Source: Halomarinibacterium sp041392205 (GTDB taxonomy: Bacteria > Bacteroidota > Bacteroidia > Flavobacteriales > Flavobacteriaceae). Taken from it: a stretch of 64,000 nucleotides of DNA. Positions 63,478-64,000 of this stretch are shown one piece after another. The translations under genes and the position numbers were made by a program. Location: positions 1 through 64,000 of the forward strand of contig JAWKMO010000009.1 in the NCBI GenBank assembly GCA_041392205.1. The letters run 5' to 3'. The notes below the pieces were generated by a model. That model saw only the letters and a program-made list of their open reading frames with translations, was not told where the DNA came from and did no database searches. The stretch's first letter is position 1. Every line of letters starts with the position of its first letter.

Positions 63478-64000
63478 TATTTTCTTTGTCTTCTTTTTTC
63501 AAGGAAGATTCCTCGGTTACTTTATCGCCATTCTTTAAAGTTTTGGTAACGGTATTATAAGGTCCAATAATAACTGTTTCCCCAGCTTTTAATCCCGTGG
63601 TAATTTCAATATTACTATCGTCTTGAATTCCAGTTGTAATAACCCTTAACCTTGCTTCATCTCCTTCTTTTACAAATACACACTCAAATTTTTTATCACT
63701 TTGGGTATCCGTTTTTAAACTTTCTAATTTTTTAACACTACTGGTGTCGCTTTTAATTACAACGGCACTAATAGGAACTGCAACTATTTGTTGTTTACTA
63801 TTGGTTATAATATCCACCGTAGCTGTCATCCCTGGTCGGAAAGGGGAGAAATTTTCAGGTTTGCCATCGATTAAATCTTTATAAGAGCTTGCCAAAATCC
63901 TTACCTTTACTTTAAAGTTTGTTACTTGGTCTGCAGATAAAGCTGTTTCTGCAGAATTGGCAATTTCGGTTACAATACCCTTAAATTCTCTTTTAAGATA
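63470..64000 (-). CDS. RND efflux membrane-fusion (periplasmic adaptor) protein, 5' part outside window
   Basis: The frame is open through the right edge (about 176 codons seen), so the N-terminus is missing. The visible part is the C-terminal half of an HlyD/MFP-type adaptor: KVKVRILASSYKDL, then RPGMTATVDIITNSKQQIVAVPISAVV, IQDDSNIEITTGLKAGETVIIGPYNTV (beta-barrel and membrane-proximal domain) and a charged tail. The start codon is beyond the window; an internal ATG-like residue at 63895 is not the start. Confidence 0.88.
   Translation of the reverse strand, partial: YLKREFKGIVTEIANSAETALSADQVTNFKVKVRILASSYKDLIDGKPENFSPFRPGMTATVDIITNSKQQIVAVPISAVVIKSDTSSVKKLESLKTDTQSDKKFECVFVKEGDEARLRVITTGIQDDSNIEITTGLKAGETVIIGPYNTVTKTLKNGDKVTEESSLKKEDKENND

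Overview
The window is chromosomal DNA from a member of the Bacteroidota, almost certainly family Flavobacteriaceae. The DNA is AT-rich. Promoters resemble the Bacteroidota -7 consensus TAnnTTTG. Two loci encode giant secreted proteins with gliding-motility-type (T9SS type B) C-terminal domains next to PorP/SprF genes. Other family hallmarks are a folate-kinase/deoxynucleoside-kinase fusion, GH3, a DUF6089 barrel, DUF2797 and the uppS-bamA-Skp-Skp-murI order. The species cannot be told from the sequence.

Layout. 1-7.9 kb: a partial PLP enzyme, a 2TM protein, dihydrofolate reductase, FabD, an AraC-type regulator, GalE, a sugar-type DegT aminotransferase, Kdo transferase and an XRE/S24 LexA-like regulator with a visible tandem operator. 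8.0-21.7 kb: a small lipoprotein, then a minus-strand T9SS operon. In order of transcription this operon is a 10.3 kb giant gene (choice-of-anchor L domain, about 55-60 thrombospondin-type-3-like repeats of 41 residues, type B sorting domain), a PorP/SprF gene and an OmpA/PD40/TPR gene. The repeats between about 12.3 and 17.4 kb form a near-perfect 492-bp (4 x 123 bp) higher-order array. 22.2-31.8 kb: a lipoprotein/membrane-protein pair, tRNA-Gly and tRNA-Leu, mutS, a SpoU methyltransferase, folK-dNK, a queuosine precursor transporter, DUF2797, GH3 and two lipoproteins. 31.8-37.1 kb (minus strand): tig, clpP, clpX, and pdxJ-hydrolase-holin-like. 37.2-45.2 kb (plus strand): CBS protein, nadK, DUF6089, uppS, bamA, two skp-like genes and murI, a cell-envelope biogenesis block. 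45.2-50.0 kb: a gamma-carbonic-anhydrase-like protein, a LytTR two-component pair and a vWA lipoprotein. 50.0-57.7 kb: a second T9SS locus (giant protein followed by PorP/SprF). 57.7-64 kb: Nfu-type Fe-S scaffold, dodecin, a DUF255 thioredoxin-fold lipoprotein, two paralogous secreted proteins, TsaB and the end of an RND membrane-fusion protein.

Quality caveat. Both giant genes and the second PorP/SprF gene carry many frameshifts, while every neighbouring housekeeping gene is open. In places a single missing base restores the expected protein (near 20,560 and 51,337). Inside the array the indels fall repeatedly at the same spot of the unit. I read most of this as unresolved assembly or consensus error in repetitive DNA, with real gene decay as the alternative.

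Most interesting points: the homogenised higher-order repeat array and its internal copy of its own C-terminal edge; the paired T9SS adhesin loci; a tandem operator with 22-bp centre spacing beside a regulator carrying a LexA-like Ala-Gly and Ser/Lys arrangement; an apparent AUU start codon for the folK-dNK fusion; and a shared GTATGTTTACA element in the divergent promoters of the LytS-like kinase and the vWA lipoprotein. I found no CRISPR array, phage, transposase or recognisable defence system.
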